Shown piece by piece: positions 32,130-42,832 of a stretch of DNA of 64,000 nt. Numbering within the stretch: the first letter of the stretch is position 1; the number at the start of each line of letters is the position of its first letter. Source of the DNA: Coenobita brevimanus (lineage: Eukaryota; Arthropoda; Malacostraca; Decapoda; Coenobitidae); assembly GCA_032717465.1 (NCBI GenBank), contig CM064657.1, positions 26,925,966-26,989,965 on the forward strand, read 5' to 3'. Both the position numbers and the translations under genes were made by a program. The notes under the pieces were generated by a model. It made no database searches, was not told the origin of the DNA, and saw only the letters and a list, made by a program, of their open reading frames with translations.

Positions 32130-32720
32130 CCAACGTTCCCTCTCTCCTGTCCCAACACTCTCTCCCTCCCTCCTCTTCCAATCCTCTCCATCCCTCTTTC
32201 GCTCCTCCTTTCCCAACACACATTCTCTCTCTTCCCTTCCTTCCTTCCCCTGCCCTTCTCTTATAATCATCTCATATCCCTCCTTTCCCCAACTTCTTCA
32301 TCATTTCCTTTCTCCCCTGTTCCCATCACATATTCCTTCCCTCTCCTCCTTCCTACCGTTTCTTGTCCTCTCTCAAACGCCCTTCCTCTCCTATGTCCCT
32401 CCTTTCCTACAATTTCCTCTCCCTTCCTATTCTCCCTCTCCCTCTTTTCCGCAGTCTCCTCTAACTTCATCCCTACCTCATCCCATTCTACCTACTACGC
32501 CAACCCTTCCTCCCAACCGTCCTCACACCACCTATGAGCATCAGGGGGAAGATGGATGTGGGAAGGAAGGTGGCTGAGGGGAGGAGCAAGGGGGGGGGGA
32601 CGAGGGGGAGAAGTGAAGGAGCGAGAATGAAGGTCGGGGAGGAGAGATGCAAGGGAAGGAGAGTTGAAAGTGGGAGGAGAGTGTAAGATGGATGAAGCAG
32701 CTAAGAAAACCTACACTCCG
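32130..32720 (+). repeat. Pyrimidine tract then purine tract
   Basis: 32130-32480 is C/T-rich (CTCCTTTCCC, TCCCTCCC). 32545-32700 is A/G-rich with a G run at 32592. The switch of strand bias around 32540 makes the two halves loosely complementary but not a true inverted repeat. Confidence 0.7.
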
Positions 32721-32964
32721 GCAGTCCCTGTCAGCATACACTCCCCCTTCCCCCAACACTCATCACACCTAAGATGTCTTCTGTACGTCATGTCTTTCCT
32801 TGCTTACAGTACCAAAGGCCATGAAGTTGAAATAAAATAGTCTGGTGAGAAGACTATATTAAAAATGTTCTCGGACTTAACCACGTCACTACCCCCTCCT
32901 CTTATTTTATAATATCTTGATAACTTGAGACAATTTTAAGGGAAACTTCAAACTTGTGGGGTTA
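32721..32964. other. Possible family A debris
   Basis: GAAGTTGAAATAAAATAGTC at 32822 resembles the family A internal motif. Otherwise nothing. Confidence 0.35.
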
Positions 32965-33075
32965 AATACTGCCCTTATTAAACCCATCAATAGATTTTTC
33001 CCAGTCTGAAAAAGCAGTCTGAAGGAAGTAATATTGTAAAAAAAAAAAGGTCGTACTGAAGGAAGAAGTTAATGG
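32965..33075 (+). mobile_element. MITE family A, shortened copy
   Basis: It begins near TTATTAAACCCATCAATAG and contains AGCAGTCTGAAGGAAGTAAT. After an A run it ends GGTCGTACTGAAGGAAGAAG before TTAATGG. It is a deletion derivative. Confidence 0.55.
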
Positions 33076-33120
33076 AAACTGACTTGAAACTCCAGTACTA
33101 CACCCAACAGAACCAAGTGG

Positions 33121-33396
33121 GTCTCGTCACACTGAGGTCAACATCAGACATATTTCTGACACAGTCCAGTCTTTCAGGTCGGGATAAGGGTTGAAAGAAC
33201 ACTCCGTTTCACGGGGCCACGTTCTGGGCACTCAAGTTTTTAATGTTCGGCATCATATGATCGGCAGAGAGGAACGAAATACCTAAAACCTGGCGCAATG
33301 AAACACGGCGTTCTTCTTCTAAGTTTTACCCTGGCCCACACGGTAAGACAATTTGCAACAGAGTATGTCCGATTGAGACCTTTGAGTGACCATGCT
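33121..33396. mobile_element. MITE family C copy
   Basis: The left end GTCTCGTCACACTGAGGTCA and the sequence up to ATCAGACATA match the reverse complement of the right end (GTCACTCAAAGGTCT, then CAATCGGACATA). The internal region AGAACACTCCGTTTCACGG is shared with 58169-58444. Length (about 276 bp) is the same as that copy. Confidence 0.7.
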
Positions 33397-33544
33397 TGTC
33401 TCACCTTCAACTGGCCACGCCTTTATTTTCTGTTCTCTCTTATTTCCATCTCTCCGTCTGTCAGTCACTGTCCAAATCTGTTCCTTTACTGGCCAATCCC
33501 GGCATCAATCTGCCAATCAGCTTTACAAGAAGACCACCAGATGA

Positions 33545-34690
33545 AATGAGTGATGTAAGAGTGACAGTGTGGGGTAGGAGTGTGTGGTAGGAGTGCAGAG
33601 GTGATGCGTGGATGAGGGGCTGTGACATAAGGCAGTGAAGCATGAGTGAGTGATGGATGATCGAGGCAGGAGTAAGAGTAAAGACTGATTTAAGAGTGAA
33701 AAAGAGCAAGGTAAAATAAGGAAGGAGTGAGGAAATGAAGTAAAAGCTAAAGTGAGGTAAGAGTAAGGTAAGACTGAGGTTGTGGTAAGACTATGGTAAG
33801 AGTGAGAGTGAGGAGGGACAAACTGAGATAAGAGTGAACACGAGTGACAGTATGAAGAGTGGGAGAGTGTGGAAGGAGTGAGACAGGGAAGTGAAAGTGA
33901 AGAAAGAGTAAAAATGAACTGCAGTATGTGAGACTGAAGTGAGAGTGAGGTAAGTGTGAGAGTAAGGAGTGAGGATGAGGTAGAGTTGAGGATGGGGCAC
34001 GTCTGAGGAAAAGTGAGAATGAAGTAGGAATGAAAGACTGAGGTATGGGAAGGAGTGAGATAGAGTCAAGAGTGAGGTACACGTGAGAGTGAGGAAATAG
34101 TGAGGCAAGAGTGAGTCTGAGATAGAGTGAGCGTGAGGCAAGAGTGAGTCTGAGATACGAGTGAGTCAGAAATAAGAGTGAGTGTGAGGTAAGGGTGTGA
34201 GTTAAGAGTGAATGTGAAGTGAGAGCGAGTCTAAGGTAAGAGTGAATGTGAGGTAAGAGTGAATGTGAGGTAAGAGAGAGTGTGAGGTAAGACTAAATGT
34301 GAGGTAAAAGTGATGTGAGGTAAGAGTGTGAGATAAGAGTGGGTGTGAGGTAAGAGTGAGTAAGTGTGGGTGTGAGGTATGAGCGAGCGTGAGATAACAG
34401 TGAATCTGAAGAAAGAGTGAGTCTGAGATAAGAGTGAGTGTGAGGGAAGAGGATGTATGAGGTAAGAGCGAATGTGAGGTAAGAATGAAGCTGAGGTAAG
34501 ACTGAATGTGCGGTATGACAGTGTGACGTAAGAGTAAGTGTGAGGCAACTGTGAGTGTGAGGTAGGAGTGAGCTGGATATGAGTTATGTAAGTGTGAGGT
34601 AAGAGTGAGGATGAGGAAAGACTGAGCCTGAGGTTAACAATGAGAGTGAGGAAGGCGTGAGAGACTGAGGAAGGAGTATGCGAGTAATAT
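33545..34690 (+). repeat. Degenerate GTGAGGTAAGAGTGA array
   Basis: Irregular units of 14-20 bp based on GAGTGTGAGGTAAGAGTGAG, becoming more regular to the right. Minus-strand frames encode Ser/Leu/Thr/Pro/His repeats. Confidence 0.85.
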
Positions 34691-35655
34691 GTGACGGAGA
34701 GAGTGATGTGTGAATGAGGGAGTGATGTGTGAATGAGGGAGTGATGTGTGAATGAGGGAGTGATGTGTGATGAGAGAGTGATGTGTGAATGAGGGAGTGA
34801 TGTGTGAATGAGGGAGTGATGTGTGAATGAGGGAGTGATGTGTGATGAGAGAGTGATGTGTGAATGAGGGAGTGATGTGTGAATGAGGGAGTGATGTGTG
34901 AATGAGGGAGTGATGTGTGAATGAGGGAGTGATGTGTGAATGAGGGAGTGATGTGTGAATGAGGGAGTGATGTGTGAATGAGGGAGTGATGTGTGATGAG
35001 AGAGTGATGTGTGAATGAGGAAGTTATGTGTGAATGAGGGAGTGATGTATGAATGAGGGAGTGATGTGTGAATGAGGAAGCGATGTGTGAATGAGGGAGT
35101 GATGTGTGAATGAGGGAGTGATGTGTGAATGAGGGAGTGATGTGTGAATGAGGGAGTGATGTGTGAATGAGGAAGTGATGTGTGAATGAGGGAGTGATGT
35201 GTGAATGAGGAAGTGATGTGTGAATGATGGAGTGGCGTGTGAATGAGGAAGTGATGTGTGAATGATGGAGTGATGTGTGAATGAGGAAGTGATGTGTGAA
35301 TGAGGGAGTGATGTGTGAATGAGGAAGTGATGTGTGAATGAGGAAGTGATGTGTGAATGAGGGAGTGATGTGTGAATGAGGGAGTGATGTGTGAATGAGG
35401 GAGTGATGTGTGAATGAGGAAGTGATGTGTGAATGAGGGAGTGATGTGTGAATGAGGAAGTGATGTGTGAATAGGGGAATGATGTATGAATGAAGGAGTG
35501 ATGTATGAATGAGGGAGTGATGTATGAATGAGGGAGTGATGTGTGAGTGAGAGAGTAATGTATGAATGAGAGAGTGACGTATGAATGAGGGAGTGATGTG
35601 TGAATGGGGAAGTGATGTATGAATGAGGGAGTGATGTGTGAATGTGGAAGTGATA
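34691..35655 (+). repeat. 19-bp minisatellite, about 50 copies
   Basis: The unit is GTGATGTGTGAATGAGGGA. Most copies are exact; common variants are GAGGAAGTG for GAGGGAGTG and a 3-bp-shorter copy with GTGTGATGAGAGA. Because 19 is not a multiple of 3, all three minus-strand frames cycle through the same 19-residue peptide (HITPSFTHHSLIHTSLPHS). This gives open frames of 229-537 codons. These are not genes. Confidence 0.97.
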
Positions 35656-36330
35656 TGGCACTGAGAGAAAAGCAGGAGTGAGAGGGTGAGGCAGGAGGGA
35701 GGTGGTGAGGCAAAAGTGAGGGAATAAGACAACAAGAGTGATGTATTGAGGCAGGAGTGAAGTACTGAGGCTATAATGAGGGAGTGAGGCAGGAGTGAGA
35801 GGATGAGGCAGGAGTGAGGAAATGAGGCAGGAATGAGGAAGCAAGGCAGAAGCGTGGACGTGAGGCAGGAGTGAGGGAGTGAGGCAGGAGTGAGGCAGAA
35901 GTGAGGGCGTGAGGCATGAGTAATGTAGTTAGGCAGGGCAGTAAGGCAGGAAGAAGGCAATGAGGCATGAGTGAGGGAATGAGGAAAGAACAAGGGAGTG
36001 TGGCAGGAGTAAGGGAGTGAGAGAGTGAGGCAGGAGTGAGGGCGTAAGGCAGGAGTAAGGTAGTTATGCAGGAGTGAGGAAGTAAGGCAGGAACGAGGGA
36101 GTGAGGCAAGAGTGAGGGAATAAGGCAAGAATGAGGGAATGAGGCAAGAATGAGGACGTGTGGCAAGAGTAGGGGAGTGAGGCAGGAATGAGGGAGTGAA
36201 GCAGGAGTGAGGGAGTGAGGCAGGAGTGATGTAATGAGGCAGGAGTGAGATAGTGATGCAGAAGTGGAAGGGACAAGTGTGAGGGAGTATGCAGGAGGGC
36301 GGGAGTTAAGGCAGGACGAAGGCGTGATGA
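35656..36330 (+). repeat. 19-bp-class GAGGCAGGAGTGAGGGAGT array
   Basis: Units of about 19 bp with core GAGGCAGGAGTGAGGGA. It shares GAGGGAGTGA with the preceding array and probably derives from the same ancestor. Frames on the minus strand are SCLTPSLLPHSL-like repeats. Confidence 0.9.
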
Positions 36331-36930
36331 AGAAGGTGGTTTGATATGAAAATAAGGCTGGAGTGATGAAAGAAGGCAGCCTACCTTATGAAGTGCCGAC
36401 AAACAATGGCCGCAATAATGTCGACGGAAACCTCACACACAACAAACAGCCTTTTAAAAAACACAAGGCTAAATGAAACTGTGAAAATGTGCAATGATAT
36501 TAAAGTATATTATACAAAATAAAGAGGTCAAGAGACAGTTTCTAGTACCCAAACAGCCTATCTACAAATACTGCATCCACGCTTTAAAGTCGAAGGCGAA
36601 ATCCCTCTTTATGTCAAAGGGGGGAAGGGGTGTACGAGTTTATCATAACTATCCACCAGCTCCGCTTTCCTCTCCGCAGGTGATCCGGTGTTAAGGACTG
36701 ACCTGTCCTGCTGACACAAGGAAGGCCAGGACAGAGAAGGGATAAGGACGTAAGGGTAAGGGGAGGTAGCATACGCGTTTGCTGGCAGTGTCGATATTTT
36801 TGGCGGCATTCTATTTCCACAAAATTGGGATAAAGTTCCGACTGCATCATGCAAAATGGAAGGGAGTTTATCCTACCGCTAACTAAACGCGAACACACCC
36901 CTTGAAATAAAGAGGATTATCACTTTCAGC
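36331..36930. other. Unique sequence, no feature
   Basis: Open frames at 36609-36898 (minus) have no recognisable domain. Confidence 0.45.
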
Positions 36931-37677
36931 TTCAAGGCTGAGAATATCGATAATAACAAAAGCCTAAGCTTCCCTTCAAAGCTGGGAATATCGATAATAA
37001 CAGAAGCCTAAGCTTCACTTCAAAGCTGGGAATATCGATAATAACAAAAACCTAAGCTTCCCTTCAAAGCTGGGAATATCGATAATAACAAAAGCCTAAG
37101 CTTCCCTTCAAAGCTGGGAATATGATAATAACAGAAGCCTAAGCTTCCCTTCAAAGCTGGGAATATCGATAATAACAGAAGCCTAAGCTTCACTTCAAAG
37201 CTGGGAATATCGATAATAACAGAAGCCTAAGCTTCCCTTCAAAGCTGGGAATATCGATAATAACAGAAGCCTAAGCTTCCCTTCAAAGCTGGGAATATCG
37301 ATAATAACAGAAGCCTAAGCTTCCCTTCAAAGCTGGGAATATCGATAATAACAGAAGCCTAAGCTTCCCTTCAAAGCTGGGAATATCGATAATAACAGAA
37401 GCCTAAGCTTCCCTTCAAAGCTGGGAATATCGATAATAACAGAAGCCTAAGCTTCCCTTCAAAGCTGGGAATATCGATAATAACAGAAGCCTAAGCTTCC
37501 CTTCAAAGCTGGGAATATCGATAATAACAGAAGCCTAAGCTTCCCTTCAAAGCTGGGAATATCGATAATAACAAAAGCCTAAGCTTCACTTCAAAGCTGG
37601 GAATATCGATAATAACAGAAGCCTAAGCTTCCCTTCAAAGCTGGGAATATCGATAATAACAAAAGCATAAGCTTCCC
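36931..37677 (+). repeat. 44-bp tandem repeat, 17 copies
   Basis: The unit reads TTCAAAGCTGGGAATATCGA then TAATAACAGAAGCCTAAGCT then TCCC. Seventeen copies in strict register; the fifth lacks two bases (CG of ATCGAT). Each unit carries AAGCTT and, except the fifth, ATCGAT, so HindIII or ClaI would cut it into a 44-bp ladder. Variants (ACAAAAGCC for ACAGAAGCC, TTCAC for TTCCC) cluster near the ends while copies 7-14 are virtually identical. That is the usual footprint of unequal exchange homogenising the centre. Confidence 0.97.
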
Positions 37678-38135
37678 TCAGTGAACAGATAATAAAATAA
37701 GTAAACCGAATGAAGGAAAAGCGTCATACTACCTACAAATCTATCCATAATTTTCAATGATCAAAAAAAAAAAAAAAAAAAAAAATCCTATCCTCCGATA
37801 ATAAATAAATTAATAAAAAAAATCGCAAAGAAATGAGAGCTCAAGAACAGCACACCACCCAAAGATATCAATTAAAAGAATCCAGTCGTTCGATAATAAC
37901 AAAGGGGAAATATCACCGAATAACAGCTCTAGAAGCAGCATCCGATACACAACCTCTATAAAAGTCAAATCTAATCTCCCAATAAAAAAGTATATGGCAA
38001 AGAAATAAGAGCCGCAGGGAAGAAATTAAAGTGCCTGGCTGGCTCGAAGTTAATATCAGGAAGGGAACGACAAAGGAGTGAGGGAATATATTATTATCCA
38101 AGGCGGCTCCTTCTTGCCGGATGGCATGGGAATGT
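37678..38135. other. AT-rich unique sequence
   Basis: A-run at 37764-37785; ATAATAAATAAATTAATAAA nearby. No gene. Confidence 0.5.
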
Positions 38136-38139
38136 GGAA

Positions 38140-38470
38140 GATGTCCCCTGCACCCCACCTTCTCCTTAAACTCCCTCCCCTTTCCCACTACCTCTTCCAT
38201 CTCTCTCCCTTCTACCTTTCCTCCCCCCATCCTATCCATCTACCCCTTCCTTCCCACTCCATTTACTCCCTCCATCTCTCTCCCTCCTGCCCTTCCTCCC
38301 CCATCCTATCCACCTACCCCCTCCTTCCTACTCCACCTACTCTCTCCATCTCTTTCTCTCCCTTCTATCCCCTCTCTGCTTCGTCTCCCCTCTTCATTTC
38401 CACCTCTATCTATCTCTCATTCCTCCATCCCTCTCTCTACCAACACTCACATTCCGTGATTTCTATCCCC
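38140..38470 (+). repeat. Pyrimidine-rich tract
   Basis: C/T-rich plus strand with an imperfect ~60-bp repetition around CCATCCTATCCATCTACCCC (38227) and CCATCCTATCCACCTACCCC (38301). Confidence 0.75.
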
Positions 38471-39180
38471 GTCTTTCGAGAGGAGACTGGGAGAAGAGGA
38501 ATTAAATGCGGCATGTGCGAAGATGAGGTCAAAGGTGAAAGGTGAGAGGCAAGGGTGTAACAATATAATGGCATGCCAGAGGTGACAAGGTTAGGTGAAT
38601 AACGAAAGGAGGAGGCAATAAAGTGATTAAACCGGATGAATCAAGGCACAGGTATGCATATGAGTGAGTCGAAGACATTTCCGGAGAGAGAACTTCAGTA
38701 AAACGCCAAAAATCTGCGCGACAGTGTGAGCAAACACGGAGTTGCAGTGTGGAAATACCGAATACAGAACAACTAATCTCAAACATCTTCACTAAGAAAA
38801 GTGTGTCTCTTAATTTAGAAAAAAGTCTGCCAGCTGCAAAAGTAAATTAAAAGACGTCATCGTACTGCAAGGGTGAACAAAGACTGTTTCTCAAAGGTCA
38901 CTCTGAAGTTTAATGAAAATAAAACGGTCGTCACCATATTAACTGAGTTTCTAAATATATACTTTATATTTATAATGTTAAACATCGCACTTTATTCATG
39001 CCTGGCTCCTACCATTTTCATCCCCACTGTGACTTTCTTTTTTATTTATCACATAATTCTTTTTTTTATACTTATTCATTACTTTGTTTTTCCATCATAA
39101 TCAATAAGCTACTTCTCCCAGCTCAGTTTTTGTGCTATTCTCTTTTTATAAGTAAGCCCAATTTTACGCCTCGTCATAAC
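38471..39180. other. Unique sequence with a family A right end
   Basis: AAAAGACGTCATCGTACTGC before AAGGGTGAAC at 38849-38878 is a family A right terminus without a recognisable left half. The rest is AT-rich. Confidence 0.45.
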
Positions 39181-39182
39181 AA

Positions 39183-39480
39183 GCGCCTCAGTGGTATGGC
39201 TGACAAAGCTCTAGTGTCGCAGTAGTGGGCCGACCCGCGTACGCTTTGAATCCAAGAAGTGGCTGGAGGCGGTTGTCATCTAACCGCTGACAGGATTTAG
39301 GTTGGTCTCCTTTACGGCTTCAATGATTCTGACTAAGTTAACCAATCCTCGTGCCCTCCTACGTCCCCAGAGAGGCAATATAGGTTTGGCTGTTTTTGTC
39401 TGGCTGCTGTCTTATCTGTGAGAATTGCTTGCTGGGAACAGGGAAGTGTGCCCCACTGTTGGTGACGGATTAGATGGTAT
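39183..39480 (+). mobile_element. tRNA-derived SINE-like element
   Basis: CCTCAGTGGTATGGCTGACAAAGCTCTAG provides an A-box-like region (TGGCTGACAAAG) and, about 45 bp on, GCTTTGAATCC approximates the B box GGTTCGANTCC. A ~230-bp non-tRNA body follows. No clear tail or target-site duplication was found, so boundaries are approximate. Confidence 0.5.
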
Positions 39481-39549
39481 TTTTCATATTTTTGTGTTTT
39501 TTCCCTTTCTCGGTTCATGAAACTAATATACCATAATTATATTACGGTA

Positions 39550-40045
39550 AAGTGAATATGATGATAACGAAAATGAGTATGATAATTACAACTACGATGA
39601 CGATGATTACCATTACGATGGCGATGATGATGGCGATGACAATGGTAATAATGCCACATTCTCACAACCCTCGTCTTCCATCTTCTCCAGCTTCCCTGCC
39701 TTCATCTTCCCCTTCCCCACCTCTCCTCTCCTCTCGTGTCGCCTCTCATCTTCCGTGACTTAAAGTGAAAACTGGCAAATAAAAATAAATGAAGAGTAAG
39801 ATCATGACGAAAATGAATATGATAACGACGACGGCGACAACGATGACGATAATGAAGATGAAGATGACAAAAACATGTGAAGATGATGATGATGATGATG
39901 ATGAAGATGATGAAAATGAGTCACATGACATCACCCTCCTACAATCTTTTCCTGACGTCTTATTTTCATCTTCCCCTCCCTCCACCTCCCTCCGCTACTC
40001 TCGTCTCAGCTCCCCCTCTCATCTTCGCCTCCCTCTCATCTCAAT
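39550..40045 (+). repeat. Duplicated module: GAT-rich block plus pyrimidine block
   Basis: A degenerate (GATGAY)n block (39552-39650) is followed by a pyrimidine stretch (39665-39760). The same succession then repeats (39790-39920 then 39940-40045). Both copies share GATCATGACGAAAATGA-/GATGATAACGAAAATGA-like starts and CCTCTCATCTTC-like ends. This suggests a ~235-bp tandem duplication. Confidence 0.6.
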
Positions 40046-40159
40046 TCTTATCTGGTTTTCTTTATTCCATTTCTCAGACGCGCATTTTCTTTCCTCGTTC
40101 CTCCAATTCCAATTTCCTTTTTTACCCGCTGGTTCCTTTCAGTCTCCGCGGCTCCCATC

Positions 40160-40235
40160 CCAACTCTCTCTCTCTCTCTCTCCCTCCCTCCCTCTCCCCC
40201 TCTCTCTCTCTCTCTCTCTCTCTTTCTCCCTCTCT
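40160..40235 (+). repeat. (TC)n with C interruptions
   Basis: Simple sequence. Confidence 0.92.
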
Positions 40236-40349
40236 CTGTATATACGTGTATATAATGTATAAAATATTCATATAATATGCATATAATATATATGTATTAT
40301 ATAGATATATCGCCTCTCATCTGACTTTTCAGTTCCATCCGTCTCTCTT

Positions 40350-40436
40350 CCTTCTCGTCTCATTCCTTCCCTCTTTTATTTACCCTTTTCATACTCCCCT
40401 CGTCTCTCTCTTTCTCTCTGTCTCTGTCTCTGTCTC

Positions 40437-40475
<39 letters not shown>

Positions 40476-40617
40476 TCTGTTTCTTCACCTTCCCTCTCAT
40501 TCCTCCCTTCACATTCCTCTCAGTTTCTCACTTTTTCTCTGATTCCTCCTCCAACTTTATCACTTCCTTCTCGTCTCTCGCCAGAATCCTTTTTCCATCA
40601 ATCTCACCTTTGCCTGC

Positions 40618-40665
<48 letters not shown>
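40350..40665 (+). repeat. Pyrimidine segment, copy 1 of a distant duplication
   Basis: Includes compound (TCTG)n(TC)n at 40433-40475. From about 40480 the order CTTCACCTTCCCTCTCATTC, TCAGTTTCTCACTTTTTCTC, CAACTTTATCACTTCCTTCT and CCAGAATCCTTTTTCCATCA ends in (TC)n. The same order is at 41890-42060. Confidence 0.8.
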
Positions 40666-40666
<1 letters not shown>

Positions 40667-41130
40667 CTACCCATTGTGCCTGTTGCTCTTTCATTTGATA
40701 TCTATTATATCATAGCTTTATATTTTTCATTTCGTAACCTACTATATCATTATTTCTCTCTTTTCTCTTCCCCTGTCTCCTCGTTTCTTCCCCTCTCTTC
40801 ATTCTTCTCGTCTTTTCTCTGGACACTTCACCTTCTCAGATTTCATCTCACAGATCTTCTCTTCTCTTTATGCCTCCTTACATACTTCCCTGCCTCATTA
40901 TTTCTTTATCTTCCCTTTGTCCACTCTCTCTTTACCCGTTCCTCTCTACTCCCCTCCTCTCTCTCTCTCTCTCTCTCTCCTTCGCCTCCCAGCCCCTACT
41001 CTGTCTCCTCCCTGCCGTCTCCCCGTCTCAACTTATTCCGGTTTCATTTAATAAGCAGCTTAGGGCCTGGCTCATTTTCCGGGCCACTGGCATAAAAACG
41101 GTGGGGCAAAGCACTTGTGAGACCACCACC
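40666..41130 (+). other. Pyrimidine-rich sequence
   Basis: C/T-biased with a (TC)n at 40956-40980. No gene. Confidence 0.6.
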
Positions 41131-41134
41131 ATTT

Positions 41135-41415
41135 GACTTTGGGATACCTACGTCACAACATTACACAACACCACACCACGCCACACCACAGCATACCACA
41201 GCACACCACGCCACACCATACCACAAAACGCCATACCGAACCAGCGCTACCCTACACCACGACACATCATACCACTCTACGCCATCCCACATCATGCTAC
41301 ACACCACATCAAGCCGCACCACGCCACGTCAAGCCACACCATACCAATCACACCCTGTAACATCACAAGACATCACACTACACGATTTCACACAGCACAC
41401 CACATCACACCACAT
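41135..41415 (+). repeat. CACCACGCCACACCA-type degenerate array
   Basis: Units of 5-10 bp (CACCA, CATAC, CGCCA) without a fixed period. Frames encode His/Thr/Pro repeats. Confidence 0.85.
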
Positions 41416-41740
41416 CGAATGTACCGTTGCAAAAATTCATAAAAAGGAAAACGGAAAGCTGGTGACAAGGAAGAATAAGTACCGTAAGAAGACAAAATAC
41501 AAAAATAAAAACAAAACAGGATATAGATAATCAGGAATATGACGTACCTCCCCCCCCCACACACACAAAAAAATAATGAATAGAAAATAAGCGTAATCTA
41601 AACAAAGCTAACATTAGTAGTGGTAAAACGGACGTAGAATTACAACGCCACCCTCCTGATGCCGTTTTCTTTTGGCCTGTAAACGATCATACAATTTCAG
41701 TCTTATAACATCTCCTTGGTACGACACTGATCACCTCCCC
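41416..41740. other. No recognisable feature
   Basis: A-rich then mixed sequence, with a C9 run at 41551. Confidence 0.45.
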
Positions 41741-41745
41741 TCCAG

Positions 41746-41781
<36 letters not shown>

Positions 41782-42032
41782 CTCCTCCGCTTCTCTTCTT
41801 TCTTTTTAATTTTATCCGTCCTCCCTTCTTTCTCGTCTCACCCTTTCCCTCTCATAATTCCCCGCTCTCATCGCTCCCCGCCCTTTTTCACTTCTTCGCC
41901 TTCCCTCTCATCTCTTCCCGTCACATTCTTGTCTCAATTTCTCACTTTTTTCTCTGATTCCACCTTCAACTTTATCACTTTCTTCTCGTTTCTCTCCAGA
42001 ATCCCTTTTCCTTCAATCTCACCTTCCCGTAG

Positions 42033-42108
<76 letters not shown>
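41741..42108 (+). repeat. Pyrimidine segment, copy 2 of the duplication, ending in (TC)n(CA)n
   Basis: It opens with (TC)n at 41748-41776. CTTCGCCTTCCCTCTCATCT, TCAATTTCTCACTTTTTTCT, CAACTTTATCACTTTCTTCT and CCAGAATCCCTTTTCCTTCA match copy 1 (40.48-40.62 kb) in order. It ends with (TC)n 42044-42066 and (CA)n 42067-42108. Confidence 0.85.
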
Positions 42109-42111
<3 letters not shown>

Positions 42112-42623
42112 ATCAATAATTCAATAACTTCATCCCATCTATTCCCTCTTCTTCACTTCAAGTTCTTTACTCTCCTCCAAGCCCCTCCCTTAGTTGTCTT
42201 CCATTTTTTTTCTCCCTACCGTCCACCTGCCCTTACAATCTCTTCCTTTTCTTCACTCTCTCCCCCTACCCTCGACATCCTCCCTCTCCCTCTTCCTTTT
42301 CTCCATGTACCCTCTCAACCTCCTTAACTCCCTCCTACTAATCAATCCATCTTCTCATCTGCTTTCCTTCACCTCTTCTTTCCTTCTCTCCTCACATACC
42401 TAACTCTACCCTTCCTCTTGCCCACACCATTCCCTCGTTTCAACTCCCTTGCTTTCCCTCTCCCTCTGCCACTACTTCTCCATCTTCTCAGTTAGCTACC
42501 TCTGTATACCCTCTCACTCTACTGTCCCTTCCCCTCCTAACATCATCTCTCCTCCTCCCTATCTTCCTTTCCCTATTCTCCCTCATGTTCATTTCCCTCT
42601 CTCTTCCCTCTCTATCATCACTC

Positions 42624-42655
<32 letters not shown>

Positions 42656-42760
42656 ACCACTCCTGCATCCCTCCTTACAGACCTGATCCCTCCCCATCAC
42701 TACAGATAGCCCCATCACATCCCGGTGACTCTCATCTCATTTCTACACACACACACACAC
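42109..42760 (+). repeat. Long pyrimidine tract, part 1
   Basis: C/T-rich with TCTCCTCCC-like motifs. Open frames are Ser/Pro/Leu/Phe. Confidence 0.8.
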
Positions 42761-42775
42761 ACAAACATTCTGTCC

Positions 42776-42829
<54 letters not shown>

Positions 42830-42832
42830 GAC
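42745..42832 (+). repeat. (CA)n then compound (TCTG)n(TC)n microsatellite
   Basis: (CA)n at 42745-42763, TCTG units 42775-42808, (TC)n 42809-42829. Confidence 0.93.

Noticed and set aside
32130..32720. Large inverted repeat (pyrimidine then purine)
   Set aside because: The halves are complementary only in composition; no extended base-by-base match was found.
34231..36128. Open frames of 514-537 codons on the minus strand
   Set aside because: They are the cyclic translation of a 19-bp minisatellite in all three frames, with no unique sequence.
36931..37677. CRISPR-like regular array
   Set aside because: Units are directly contiguous 44-bp repeats with no unique spacers, in eukaryotic DNA.
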